This document shows, one piece after another, positions 27,681-39,033 of a DNA stretch of 64,000 nucleotides. A model generated the notes under the pieces. The model was not told the origin of the DNA, ran no database searches, and worked only from the letters and a program-made list of their open reading frames with translations. Source of the stretch: Paracoccus marinus (GTDB taxonomy: Bacteria; Pseudomonadota; Alphaproteobacteria; Rhodobacterales; Rhodobacteraceae); assembly GCF_007018965.1 (NCBI RefSeq), contig NZ_VJYZ01000023.1, positions 1 through 64,000 on the forward strand. The letters are read 5' to 3'. The position numbers and the translations under genes are program-made. Each line of letters begins with the position of its first letter. The stretch's first letter is position 1.

Positions 27681-27693
27681 TAAGCAATGCTTA
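27681..27693. promoter_or_regulatory. palindrome overlapping the marR promoter (MarR operator candidate)
   Basis: TAAGCAATGCTTA is symmetric except for its central base. It lies 15 bp before the ATG of the MarR gene and next to a TACCATAT segment that could serve as -10. The position would let MarR repress its own operon. Confidence 0.5.
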
Positions 27694-27708
27694 CCATATA
27701 CGATCCAC

Positions 27709-28182
27709 ATGGAATCGGTCGCGGTCAACAATCTGGGACTTTTGCTGCATGACGCGGGCCGGCTTCTTCGCAAGCGGTTCGAGGCGCGCAGCAAGGACCT
27801 TGGACTGCCCTCGGCGCAGTGGCGCCTGCTCGTGCGCCTGATGCGCGAGGGCGGGGCGCCGCAGATCCGCCTTGCCGAACTGCTCGAGATCGAGCCGATC
27901 AGCGTCTCCCGCCTTGTTGACCGGATGGTCGAGGGGGGGTGGGTCCGGCGCGAAAAGGATCCTGCCGACCGGCGCGTCAATGTCGTCGTCCCCACCGCCA
28001 AGGCGAACCACGCCTTCGACGAACTGCGCGGCATGGCCGACGACGTCATCGACGAGGCGCTGGCGGGCGTCGCGCCTGCGGACCGCAGCGCGCTCATCGC
28101 GGCGCTGTCCACCATCGTCGCCAATCTGTCCGGTCCGGTTTCGCCCGACCGCGCCACATCCCCTTGCGAGAACGCACAATGA
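27709..28182 (+). CDS. MarR-family regulator of the EmrAB operon
   Basis: 157-aa winged-helix regulator. The core is APQIRLAELLEIEPISVSRL then VDRMVEGGWVRREKDPADRR, where the DPADRR wing with conserved Asp-Arg is the family hallmark. I use ATG 27709; an in-frame TTG at 27673 would run through the operator palindrome. Its stop overlaps emrA by 4 bp, so it is the first gene of a MarR-EmrA-EmrB operon, the standard arrangement for a drug-induced efflux pump. Confidence 0.88.
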   Translation: MESVAVNNLGLLLHDAGRLLRKRFEARSKDLGLPSAQWRLLVRLMREGGAPQIRLAELLEIEPISVSRLVDRMVEGGWVRREKDPADRRVNVVVPTAKANHAFDELRGMADDVIDEALAGVAPADRSALIAALSTIVANLSGPVSPDRATSPCENAQ

Positions 28183-29366
28183 CAGCCCCGACCCGCATCA
28201 CCCCCGCGCCGCAATCGCTGAAACCTGACGCGCCCGCGCCACAGGCCGAACCCGTTTCCGCGCCCGCCGCGACGCCCGCTGCACCTGCGCCCGCCGCCAC
28301 GCCCGCCAAGCCCCGCCGCAAGGGCGGCCGCGTCCTCCTGATGCTGGTCGTGCCGCTGGCGCTTCTGGCCGGGGCCGCGTGGCTGTGGCTGTCTGGCGGG
28401 CGCTACGAGGAAACCGAGAACGCCTATCTGCACGTGGCGACCGTCTCCATTGCCAGCGACCTGTCCGGCCGCGTGGTCGAGGCGAACGTGTCCGACAACC
28501 AGGCGGTCCGCAAGGGCGACGTCCTGTTCCGCCTGGACGCCGAGCCCGCGCGCCTTGCCCTGTCCGAGGCCGAGGCGGCGCTGTCGGGCGCGCGGCTGGG
28601 GGTCGAGCAGATGAAGGCCGCGTGGCGGCAGGCGCTGGCGCAGGAGGACGTCGCGCGCAGCGATGTCGAGTTCCGCCAGACCGAGTTCGACCGCCAGGCG
28701 GCGCTGAGCAAGCGCGGCGTGGCGACGACGGCGGTGCTGGACGAGGTCCGGCACGCGCTGCGGGCCGCGCAAGACCAGCTGACGACCAGCGAACGCGCGA
28801 CCGCGAGCGCGCTTGCCGCGCTGGGCGATAACGCCGAGGCGCCGGTGGACGACCATCCCTCGGTGCAGGCGGCGCTGGCGACGCGGGACAAGGCGGCCTA
28901 CAGCCTGAGCCTTGCGACGGTCCACGCGCCGGCCGACGGCGTGATCTACAAGGCGGCCGCGTTCCGCACCGGCCAGTTCGTGGGCGCGGGCGCGCCGCTG
29001 TTCTCGCTGGTGGAAACCGGCGACGTCTGGATCGACGCCAACTTCAAGGAAACCCAGCTCGCCCATCTGTCCCCCGGCCAGACGGCCGAGATCGAGTTCG
29101 ACATGGCGCCCGGCAAAAGCTTTCCCGCGCGGGTCGAGGCTGTGGGCGCGGGCACGGGCGCCGAGTTCTCGTTGCTGCCCGCCCAGAACGCCACCGGCAA
29201 CGGGGTCAAGGTGACGCAGCGCGTGCCCGTTCGCCTGCGGCTAGACGCATCCGGCGCGTCCGAAGGGCCGGACGGCGCGCCGCCGCTGGTCTCGGGCGCG
29301 AGCGCGGCGGTCACGGTGGACACCGGCGTCGAACGCCAGCTTCCGCACGTGCCGGGCCTCGGCTGA
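28179..29366 (+). CDS. emrA: EmrA/HlyD-type membrane fusion protein
   Basis: 395-aa periplasmic adaptor. A Pro/Ala-rich cytoplasmic stretch (residues about 1-48) is followed by one membrane helix (VLLMLVVPLALLAGAAWLWL), the biotinyl-lipoyl halves (YLHVATVSIASDLSGRVVEA and VHAPADGVIYKAAAFRTGQF), a coiled-coil hairpin between them, and a beta-barrel. It links the inner-membrane exporter to an outer-membrane channel that is not encoded here. The ATG overlaps the marR stop. The long Pro/Ala N-terminus is the only unusual part. Confidence 0.9.
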   Translation: MTAPTRITPAPQSLKPDAPAPQAEPVSAPAATPAAPAPAATPAKPRRKGGRVLLMLVVPLALLAGAAWLWLSGGRYEETENAYLHVATVSIASDLSGRVVEANVSDNQAVRKGDVLFRLDAEPARLALSEAEAALSGARLGVEQMKAAWRQALAQEDVARSDVEFRQTEFDRQAALSKRGVATTAVLDEVRHALRAAQDQLTTSERATASALAALGDNAEAPVDDHPSVQAALATRDKAAYSLSLATVHAPADGVIYKAAAFRTGQFVGAGAPLFSLVETGDVWIDANFKETQLAHLSPGQTAEIEFDMAPGKSFPARVEAVGAGTGAEFSLLPAQNATGNGVKVTQRVPVRLRLDASGASEGPDGAPPLVSGASAAVTVDTGVERQLPHVPGLG

Positions 29367-29379
29367 GGACGCGGGCACC

Positions 29380-30933
29380 ATGACGGGGCGCGCGCAGGCC
29401 GCGCAGGCCACGACGACCGACGGGACCGGGCCCGATGCCGTGCCCCATCGCGGGCTCATCACCGTGTCGGTGATGCTCGCCACGATCATGCAGGTGCTGG
29501 ACACGACGATCGCCAACGTGGCGCTGCCGTCGATGACCGGCGATCTCGGCGCCTCGCGCGACACGATCAACTGGGTCCTGACCTCGTACATCGTGGCGGC
29601 GGCGATCATGACGCCGATGACCGGCTGGCTGTCGGACCGGTTCGGCCGCAAGCAGCTGTTCATCACCTCGGTCGTGGGCTTCGTCGTCGCCTCGATGCTG
29701 TGCGGCGTGTCGTGGAGCCTGACCTCGATGGTGGGGTTCCGCATCCTGCAAGGGGTGTTCGGGGCGGCGATCGTGCCGCTGTCGCAGACGTTCCTGCTGG
29801 ACATCAACCCAAAGGAACGCCACGGCCAGGCGATGGCGATGTGGGGCGCGGGGATCATGGTCGGGCCGATCATCGGTCCCACGCTGGGCGGCTGGCTGAC
29901 CGAAAGCTTCAACTGGCGCTGGGTGTTCTTCATCAACCTGCCGGTCGGCATCCTCGCGCTGCTGGGTTGCCTCGCCTATTTGCCGAAAAGCCCGATCCGG
30001 CCGCGCCGCTTCGACTTCTTCGGCTTCGCGATGCTGACCGTGGCGATCGGCGCGCTGCAGCTGATGCTCGACCGCGGGGCCGAGGTCGAATGGTTCGCCG
30101 CGGTGGAGATCTGGATCTACGGCTTTCTGACGCTGACCGGCTTCTGGGTGTTCGGCGTGCATCTGGCGACCTCGCGCGAGCCGTTCATCGACCCCCGTAT
30201 CTTCGCCGATCGCAACTTCCTGACCGGTCTCGTCTTCATCTTCGTGATCGGGGTGATCCTGCTGGCAAGCCTCGCGCTGCTGCCGCCGATGCTGTCCAAC
30301 ATCTTCGGCTACCCGACGATCACCACCGGCCTCGTGATGGCGCCGCGCGGGGTGGGGACGATGCTGTCGATGATCCTCGTGGGGCGGCTGGTGCGGATGG
30401 TCGATGCGCGGCTGCTGGTGGTCGCGGGGCTGGCGCTGACGATCCTGTCGCTGGACATGATGACGGGCTTTTCGCCGCAGATGGGGGCGGGGCCGATCAT
30501 CCATTCGGGGCTGGTGCAGGGGATGGGGCTGGGCCTTGTCTTCGTGCCGCTGTCCACGGTGGCGTTCGCCACGCTCGACGCCCGCTTCCGCGCCGACGCG
30601 ACCAGCCTGTTCAGCCTTGTCCGCAACATCGGCTCGTCCATCGGGATCTCGGTCGTGACGGTGATGCTGACCCGCAACGTGCAGATCAACCACGCGGAAC
30701 TCGGCGCGGCGGTGAACCCGTTCAACCCGTCGCTGCAGGCGCTGTCGCCGCAGGCGGTGCAGGGCGGCGTCGCGGCGCTGACGCAGATCGACGGGTTGGT
30801 CAACCAGCAGGCGCTGATGATTTCCTATATCGACGACTTCAAGCTGATGATGATCGTGACGATGTGCGCGGTGCCGCTGGCGCTGCTGCTGCGCCGCCCG
30901 CAGGCCGAAGCCGCGCCCGTTCATATGGAGTGA
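29380..30933 (+). CDS. emrB: EmrB/QacA (DHA2) family multidrug exporter
   Basis: 517-aa major facilitator with 14 predicted helices. Characteristic parts: ATIMQVLDTTIANVALPSMT (motif D1), GWLSDRFGRKQLF (motif A), and GIMVGPIIGPTLGGWLTESF then NWRWVFFINLPVG (motif C and following loop). It exports hydrophobic compounds in exchange for protons, working with the EmrA adaptor 13 bp upstream. Assignment to substrates is not possible. Ends the operon; no clear terminator follows before the convergent gene. Confidence 0.92.
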   Translation: MTGRAQAAQATTTDGTGPDAVPHRGLITVSVMLATIMQVLDTTIANVALPSMTGDLGASRDTINWVLTSYIVAAAIMTPMTGWLSDRFGRKQLFITSVVGFVVASMLCGVSWSLTSMVGFRILQGVFGAAIVPLSQTFLLDINPKERHGQAMAMWGAGIMVGPIIGPTLGGWLTESFNWRWVFFINLPVGILALLGCLAYLPKSPIRPRRFDFFGFAMLTVAIGALQLMLDRGAEVEWFAAVEIWIYGFLTLTGFWVFGVHLATSREPFIDPRIFADRNFLTGLVFIFVIGVILLASLALLPPMLSNIFGYPTITTGLVMAPRGVGTMLSMILVGRLVRMVDARLLVVAGLALTILSLDMMTGFSPQMGAGPIIHSGLVQGMGLGLVFVPLSTVAFATLDARFRADATSLFSLVRNIGSSIGISVVTVMLTRNVQINHAELGAAVNPFNPSLQALSPQAVQGGVAALTQIDGLVNQQALMISYIDDFKLMMIVTMCAVPLALLLRRPQAEAAPVHME

Positions 30934-30964
30934 CGCGGCGCGTACCGTGCGGCGTGGACTCTGA

Positions 30965-31624
30965 TTACACCCCCGCAGCCGGCCCCGGCCCGACATAGGG
31001 CGACCGCGCGGCCCCTGCGGCGTCTCGGGCGCTGGCCCCCCGCTTGCGCGCGGCCAGCAGGCGGACGACCAGCGCGGCCAGCAGCAGGGCGACCGGGACG
31101 AGATAGGCGGTGTCGCGCGGCACCCGCTTGCCGAAGTTCAGCGCGAACGAGAACCAGATGTACCAAAGCCCGCCGGTGTGCAGCCACGCCCAGGCGCGCG
31201 GCCCGATCAGCGCGGCGGTGCGGTCGAACGAGGTGATCGTCATCAGCACGATCAGCAGATAGGCAAGGCCGCCGGCGACGTAGCTGACCACGTTGGTCAG
31301 TTGCAGGAACACGGCATAGTCCAGCCGCGCCAGCGTCGCGATCGCCCCCAGGTGGACGAAATGCGAGATGGCGAAGCCGACGCCCAGATAGCGGCGGTTC
31401 GCGCGCAGCCAGCGGGTGGACGCCGACGGGGCCAGCCGCGCCAGCGCCGAGGCGGTGAAGGTGGCGAGAAACAGCAGCAGCGAGGTGCGCGCCGTCAGCC
31501 GGATCGCCAGCCGCGCGCCGTCCACCGGATCGGGCGCGCTTGCCATCGCGGCTGCGGCCATCGCCGCCACGCCCAGCCCCGCCAGGGCCGTCAGCCGCCA
31601 ACCGTTCAACCAGGATCCGTGCAT
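30965..31624 (-). CDS. YedZ/ferric-reductase-like heme membrane protein
   Basis: 219-aa integral membrane protein with about six hydrophobic helices. Paired His residues occur in GVGFAISHFVHLGAIATLAR and another in WAWLHTGGLWYIWFSFALNF, the kind of spacing that binds b-type heme in the ferric reductase-like/YedZ superfamily. The ATG at 31624 has AAGGAGG upstream; a longer frame from 31681 would run through an operator. It stands alone, divergent from a TetR gene, and two operator-like repeats lie in its promoter, so it is probably the repressor's target. No partner flavin domain or MsrP-like gene is nearby, so the electron acceptor is unknown. Confidence 0.7.
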   Translation of the reverse strand: MHGSWLNGWRLTALAGLGVAAMAAAAMASAPDPVDGARLAIRLTARTSLLLFLATFTASALARLAPSASTRWLRANRRYLGVGFAISHFVHLGAIATLARLDYAVFLQLTNVVSYVAGGLAYLLIVLMTITSFDRTAALIGPRAWAWLHTGGLWYIWFSFALNFGKRVPRDTAYLVPVALLLAALVVRLLAARKRGASARDAAGAARSPYVGPGPAAGV

Positions 31625-31642
31625 CGCTACCTCCTTGCCTGA

Positions 31643-31705
31643 CATGTAATCGGTGATTACATGATTCTGGACGTGGGTCAAGCGAATCTAAGCGGTGTTT
31701 ACATG
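31643..31705. promoter_or_regulatory. two operator-like dyads between the YedZ-like and tetR genes
   Basis: Site 1 is a perfect dyad with arms CATGTAATC (31643-31651) and GATTACATG (31655-31663) around GGT. Site 2 (31685-31705) matches site 1 at 17 of 21 positions and keeps the right arm (GTTTACATG) and the CGGTG centre. Their centres are 42 bp apart, four helical turns, so two TetR dimers would bind the same face. Both lie in the divergent promoter. Confidence 0.75.
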
Positions 31706-31733
31706 GGCGCGGCGGCGTGACAGGTGTCGGTCC

Positions 31734-32375
31734 GTGACGACGACTCCGCCTGTCCCCGCGAAACGAACCGGCTATCACCACGGCAATCTGGTCGAGGCGC
31801 TGCTTGAGGCCGCGATCGCGCTTATCGACGAAAAGGGCGTGGACGCGCTGTCGGTGCGCGAGGTTGCGCGCAAGGCGGGCGTGTCGCCCGGCGCGCCGTT
31901 CCGGCATTTCAGCAACCGCACCGCGCTTCTGACCGCCGTGGCCGAGCAGGCGATGGCCCGCCTGACGGCGGCCGTGCGGGCCGAGGTCGAGGCGGTCGGC
32001 GACGCCGACCCGGTCGAGGCGCTGCGGGCGATCGGGCGCGGCTATCTTGAATGGGCCCGCACGAACCCGACCCACTTCCAGGTCGTCAGTTCGCGCTCGC
32101 TGATCGACTTTCACGGCTCGGACGCGCTTGTCGCCGAGAACGAGGCGATCCGCGTCGCCATGGCCGATCTGATCGGGCGCGGCCGCCGCGAGGGCAGGCT
32201 GCGGGACGACGTGCCGGTGGACGACCTGATCTTTGCCGCGCGCGCCTTCGTCTATGGCGTCGCGCGGATGTGGATCGACGGCCATTTCCGCGAATGGAAG
32301 ATCGAAAAGGACCCGCCCGACGCGATGGAGGGGGCGCTGAACCTGTTCATCGCGGTGATCGGGGCCAGGCTTTAG
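31734..32375 (+). CDS. TetR-family regulator (divergent from YedZ-like gene)
   Basis: 213-aa TetR protein. The HTH region reads YHHGNLVEALLEAAIALIDE, then LSVREVARKAGVSPGAPFRH and FSNRTALLTAVAEQAM; the C-terminal domain belongs to the WHG-type (PTHFQVVSSRSLIDFHGS). I take GTG 31734; another in-frame GTG at 31695 would overlap the second operator-like site. It probably represses itself and the divergent membrane protein gene. Inducer unknown. Confidence 0.87.
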   Translation: MTTTPPVPAKRTGYHHGNLVEALLEAAIALIDEKGVDALSVREVARKAGVSPGAPFRHFSNRTALLTAVAEQAMARLTAAVRAEVEAVGDADPVEALRAIGRGYLEWARTNPTHFQVVSSRSLIDFHGSDALVAENEAIRVAMADLIGRGRREGRLRDDVPVDDLIFAARAFVYGVARMWIDGHFREWKIEKDPPDAMEGALNLFIAVIGARL

Positions 32376-32406
32376 CCGGGCCGGGCTGGTCCGGGCGGGC
32401 CGGCCG

Positions 32407-33666
32407 TCAGGTCACCGCCTTGACGGCGCGGTAGTCGGCGGTGTCCCACGCGCCCGTGTCCATCACCTCGCGCAGGATCGCCACGGCGTCCCAGACATCG
32501 GCATAGCCCACGTACAGCCCGGCGAAGCCGAAGCGCAGGATGTCGGGGGCGCGGAAGTCCCCGATGGTGCCGCGGTCGATGATCGCCTGCATGATCGCAT
32601 AGCCCTGCGGGTGGGTCAGCGACACCTGCGAGCCGCGCGCATCCGCGTCGCGCGGGCTGGCAAGGCCGAAGCCGTGGGCGGACAGTTCCTGATCGACCAG
32701 CCGGATGAACAGATCGCCAAGCGCCTGCCCCTTGCGGCGCAGCGCGGCCATGTCGATGCCGTCGAACACGGTCAGCGCCTCCTCCAGCGCCAGCAGCGAC
32801 AGCTGCGGCGCGGTGCCGACCAGCATCCTGGCGATGCCGGGATCGGCGGCGAAATCCTCGGTGAAGCCGAAGGGGCTTGCGTGGCCGTGCCAGCCGGCGA
32901 TGGGCTGCCACAGCGTGTCGAGATGGCGGCGGGCCACGAACACGAAGGCCGGGGCGCCGGGGCCGCCATTCAGGTATTTGTAGCCGCAGCCGACCGCGAA
33001 ATCGGCGCGGCACCCGTTCAGGTCCACCGCAAGCGTGCCGGCGCTGTGGGCGAGATCCCAGATCGCCAGCGCGCCCTGCGCCTGCGCTTGCGCCGTCAGC
33101 GCCGCCATGTCGTGGACCGCGCCGGTCTTGTAGTTCACCTGCGTCAGGTGCAGTACGGCCAGGTCGTCCCCCGCCTCGGCGATCGCCGCCGGAATGTCGG
33201 CCGGGTCAAAGGTCCGCAGCTCGCACCCGGTCTGCTCGGCCACCCGCGCGCTCACATAGACGTCGGTCGGGAAGTTGCCGCGTTCCGAAATGACGATCCG
33301 CCGCCCCGCCCGCATCCGCAGCGCGCCCATCAGCACCTTGTAGAGATTGACCGAGGTCGAATCGCACACGATCACCTCGTCGGCATCCGCCCCCACCAGC
33401 CGCGCGATGGCCGCGCCCGCGCGCTGCGGCGCCTTGTACCAGCCGGCGTCGTTCCACGACCGGATCAGGCCTTGCCCCCATTCCGCGTCCACCACCGTCC
33501 GCATGCGCCCGGATACCCGCCGCGGCAGCGCGCCGAGCGAGTTGCCGTCAAGGTAGATGATGCCGTCGGGCAGCGAAAACTCGGCCCGGTAGCGGGCCAA
33601 GGGGTCGGCGGCGTCCATCGCCTGGGCGTCGGCGCGGGTCAGGGGCAAGGTGGGGTTCGTGGACAT
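32407..33666 (-). CDS. kynU: kynureninase
   Basis: 419-aa PLP enzyme that cleaves kynurenine to anthranilate and alanine in tryptophan breakdown. Family signatures are IIYLDGNSLGALPRRV near the N-terminus, SWNDAGWYKAPQRAG, the PLP-contact DLAHSAGTLAVDLNG and the Schiff-base Lys in GCGYKYLNGGPGAPAF. Length agrees with bacterial KynU. The ATG at 33666 is 13 bp downstream of a flavin monooxygenase gene, so the two form an operon. The rest of the pathway (tryptophan dioxygenase, kynurenine formamidase) is not in the window. Confidence 0.93.
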   Translation of the reverse strand: MSTNPTLPLTRADAQAMDAADPLARYRAEFSLPDGIIYLDGNSLGALPRRVSGRMRTVVDAEWGQGLIRSWNDAGWYKAPQRAGAAIARLVGADADEVIVCDSTSVNLYKVLMGALRMRAGRRIVISERGNFPTDVYVSARVAEQTGCELRTFDPADIPAAIAEAGDDLAVLHLTQVNYKTGAVHDMAALTAQAQAQGALAIWDLAHSAGTLAVDLNGCRADFAVGCGYKYLNGGPGAPAFVFVARRHLDTLWQPIAGWHGHASPFGFTEDFAADPGIARMLVGTAPQLSLLALEEALTVFDGIDMAALRRKGQALGDLFIRLVDQELSAHGFGLASPRDADARGSQVSLTHPQGYAIMQAIIDRGTIGDFRAPDILRFGFAGLYVGYADVWDAVAILREVMDTGAWDTADYRAVKAVT

Positions 33667-33679
33667 GGTCGGTTCCGGG

Positions 33680-34726
33680 TCATGCTGTGGCGGGTTGCGC
33701 GTCGAGGATCTCGCGCACGCGGGGGATCACCTGTTCGCCATACAGGCGGATGCAGGTCATCAGGTCGGCGTGCGGCACGGGACCGGTCGCGTATTTCAGG
33801 TCGAAATGCCCGATCCCCAGCGCCGTGGCGTTCCGGGCGATCTTTTGCGCGACCGTCTCGGGCGATCCGACATAAAGCGCGCCGTCCTCGATCTCGGAGA
33901 CGAAGCGTTCCCTGGTGGTGGGCGGCCAGCCGCGCTCGCGGCCGATGCGGGCGTTGGCCTCGCGGTAGTGGGGCCAGAAGCGTTCGCGCGCGTCCTCGTC
34001 GGTTTCCGCCACGAAGCCGGGGGAATGGACGCCGATCGGGCGGGGCGCGCGGCCCATCTTGTCGCAGGCCTGCAGGTACAGGTCCACGAACGGGCGGAAC
34101 CGGCGCGGGTCGCCGCCGATGATCGCCAGCATCAGCTGCAGGTCGTGGCGGACCACGCGGATCACCGATTGCGGCGAGCCGCCGACGCCGACCCAGACCG
34201 GCATCCCCTCGGGGCCCAGCGGCGGATAGACCGAGGCGTCGGTCAGCGGCGCGCGGGTGAGGCCGTGCCAGGTCACGCGCGGCTCGCGGATCAGGCGGGC
34301 GAACAGGTCCAGCCGTTCCTCGAACAGCGCCTCGTAGTCGTTCAGGTCGAACCCGAAGAGGGCGTAGCTTTCGGTGAACGACCCGCGCCCCACGATCGGC
34401 TCGGCCCGTCCGCCGGAGATTGCGTTCAGGGTCGAGAACCGCTCGAACACCCGCACCGGATCGTCGGTCGACAGGACGGTGACGGCGGTGCCGAGCCGGA
34501 TGCGCCGCGTGCGCCCGGCGATGGCCGCCAGCACGATCTCGGGCGCCGAGACGGCGTATTCGGACCGGTGGTGTTCGCCCAGGCCGATGAAGTCGATCCC
34601 AAGCTCGTCCGCCAGCACCGCCTGCTCGACCACGTCGCGCAAGACCTGATCCATCGGCGTCGGCGCGCCATCGTCGCCAACCGTCACGTCCCCGAAAGTG
34701 TCGAGCCCGAGTGAGATCGTGGCCAT
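33680..34726 (-). CDS. LLM-class flavin-dependent oxidoreductase
   Basis: 348-aa bacterial luciferase-like (beta/alpha)8 flavoprotein. Recognisable segments are GIDFIGLGEHHRSEYAVSAP, IRLGTAVTVLSTDDPVRVFE, NAISGGRAEPIVGRGSFTES then YALFGFDL, and PVWVGVGGSPQSVIRV. It uses FMNH2 or F420-like flavin and O2; family members oxidise very different substrates. ATG 34726 starts right at the conserved MATISLGLDTFGDV; a longer frame to 34876 is low-complexity. It is upstream of kynU in the same operon, so a substrate related to tryptophan catabolism is possible but not evident. It is separate from the LLM domain found inside the NRPS. Confidence 0.85.
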   Translation of the reverse strand: MATISLGLDTFGDVTVGDDGAPTPMDQVLRDVVEQAVLADELGIDFIGLGEHHRSEYAVSAPEIVLAAIAGRTRRIRLGTAVTVLSTDDPVRVFERFSTLNAISGGRAEPIVGRGSFTESYALFGFDLNDYEALFEERLDLFARLIREPRVTWHGLTRAPLTDASVYPPLGPEGMPVWVGVGGSPQSVIRVVRHDLQLMLAIIGGDPRRFRPFVDLYLQACDKMGRAPRPIGVHSPGFVAETDEDARERFWPHYREANARIGRERGWPPTTRERFVSEIEDGALYVGSPETVAQKIARNATALGIGHFDLKYATGPVPHADLMTCIRLYGEQVIPRVREILDAQPATA

Positions 34727-34888
34727 TTCCGCCCCCTTCCCGATGCCGCCGCAGCGACCGGGGCCAAGATGCGGCGAGGGCGGCGCGGGGGCAATGGCAG
34801 AGCCGCGCCGGAGGCCGCCGAAGTCGCCGCGACCCTGTGGCATTTTTCGCTCAGAAGGCGAACAGGCTGACGACATGTTTACGACATA

Positions 34889-34918
34889 TTGACAGATCGC
34901 GGCCCTCTACCCCAAGAT
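34889..34918 (+). promoter_or_regulatory. promoter for the riboswitch-nrdHIEF transcript
   Basis: TTGACA at 34889-34894 is a consensus -35 element; CAAGAT at 34913-34918 is a weaker -10 at 18 bp. The riboswitch begins within a few bases of the expected start site. No NrdR-box pair was evident by eye. Confidence 0.5.
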
Positions 34919-34919
34919 G

Positions 34920-35085
34920 AAGGTGCTTTGGTTCCCGAGACGCAAGTCGAAGGCTAAGAGGGAAGTCCGGTCGAACGCCGGCGCTGCCCCCGCAACTGTA
35001 AGCGGCAAGCGAAGCTGATCCGCCACTGGGGACGACCCCCGGGAAGGCCAGCCGAGCGCCCAGCCGCGAGCCAGGAGACCTGCCA
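34920..35085 (+). ncRNA. cobalamin riboswitch upstream of nrdHIEF
   Basis: The leader shows the ordered consensus blocks of the AdoCbl aptamer: AGGTGCTTTGG at the 5' end, GAGGGAAGTCCGGT then GCCGGCGCTGCCCCCGCAAC and TGTAAGCGGC, GCCACTGGGG, GGGAAGGC, and the B12-box end GAGCCAGGAGACCTGCC. About 150 nt lie between it and the nrdH ATG at 35234; this stretch should contain the expression platform (a small hairpin AAGGC/GCCTT occurs at 35106-35120). B12 binding would be expected to lower expression of the B12-independent reductase. Confidence 0.92.
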
Positions 35086-35233
35086 CGGCACGAAGCGACG
35101 ACCATAAGGCGGAGGGCCTTGGGGGCGCGCGTGGATGACGGCTGGCCGCGTGGCCGGGGTGTCGCCCATGTCCGCCTGCCCGGTGCCCGCCCGTCCGGAA
35201 CGAACAAGAACGAGACAGAGGGACACCGAACCG

Positions 35234-35458
35234 ATGACCATCGCCGTCTATTCCAAGCCCGGCTGCGTGCAATGCACCGCCACCACCCGCGCGCTGTCGG
35301 CACGCGGCCTGTCGTTCCAGGTGATCGACCTGACGCTGGACGACGCGGCCTTCGCGCGCGTGTCCGAAATGGGCTACCGCCAGGTTCCCGTCGTCGTCGC
35401 GGGCGACGACCACTGGACCGGCTTCCGGCCCGACCTGATCGGCCGTCTCGTCCAGTAA
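35234..35458 (+). CDS. nrdH: glutaredoxin-like NrdH-redoxin
   Basis: 74-aa redoxin that reduces the NrdEF ribonucleotide reductase. The redox motif is CVQC in YSKPGCVQCTATTRAL (typical NrdH is C-V/M-Q-C), and GYRQVPVVVAGDDHWTGFRP then DLIGRL matches the WSGFRPD-type C-terminal signature. The ATG at 35234 fits the short length; no signal sequence. First gene of the operon, directly under riboswitch control. Confidence 0.92.
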   Translation: MTIAVYSKPGCVQCTATTRALSARGLSFQVIDLTLDDAAFARVSEMGYRQVPVVVAGDDHWTGFRPDLIGRLVQ

Positions 35459-35465
35459 TCGAGCC

Positions 35466-35890
35466 ATGGGCGGGCTGGTCCATTTCTCGTCGCGGTCCGG
35501 CAACACCGGCCGCTTCGTGGCGGCAGTGGGCGTGCCCAGCGACCGCATCCCGATCGCGGCGGACGACGACCTGCCGATGCCCGCCGCCCCCTATATCCTG
35601 ATCTGCCCGACCTTCGCCGATGGCGAGGGGCGGGGCGCGGTCCCCAAACAGGTGATCCGCTTTCTCAACGACCCCGCCCGCCGCGCCCTGATCCGGGGCG
35701 TGATCGGGATGGGCAACCGCAACTTCGGCGCGACCTTCGCGCTGGCGGGCCGGGTCATCGCCGGCAAGTGCGACGTGCCGCTGCTCGACCGGATCGAGCT
35801 TGCGGGAACGACCAACGACGTGGCCCGCGTAAGGGCGGGGCTGGCGCGCTTCTGGGGCACCGTGCCCATGGCGCAAACGGGGAAACTGGA

Positions 35891-35909
<19 letters not shown>
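35466..35909 (+). CDS. nrdI: flavodoxin-like NrdI
   Basis: 147-aa flavoprotein that supplies the oxidant for assembling the dimanganese-tyrosyl cofactor of NrdF. The FMN phosphate loop is [15 protein letters not shown], and [20 protein letters not shown] then [17 protein letters not shown] is typical of NrdI. Starts 7 bp after nrdH; its 3' end overlaps the start of nrdE by 19 bp. Confidence 0.92.
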
Positions 35910-39018
<3,109 letters not shown>

Positions 39019-39033
39019 TCGGCCCGTCAAGGG

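Noticed and set aside
33680..34726. The free-standing LLM oxidoreductase as a partner of the NRPS
   Set aside because: It is on the other strand, in an operon with kynU and separated from the locus by the nrd operon; the NRPS has its own LLM domain.
35097..35233. A short coding frame between the riboswitch and nrdH
   Set aside because: Frames here are short, lack ribosome-binding sites and fall in the expected expression platform.
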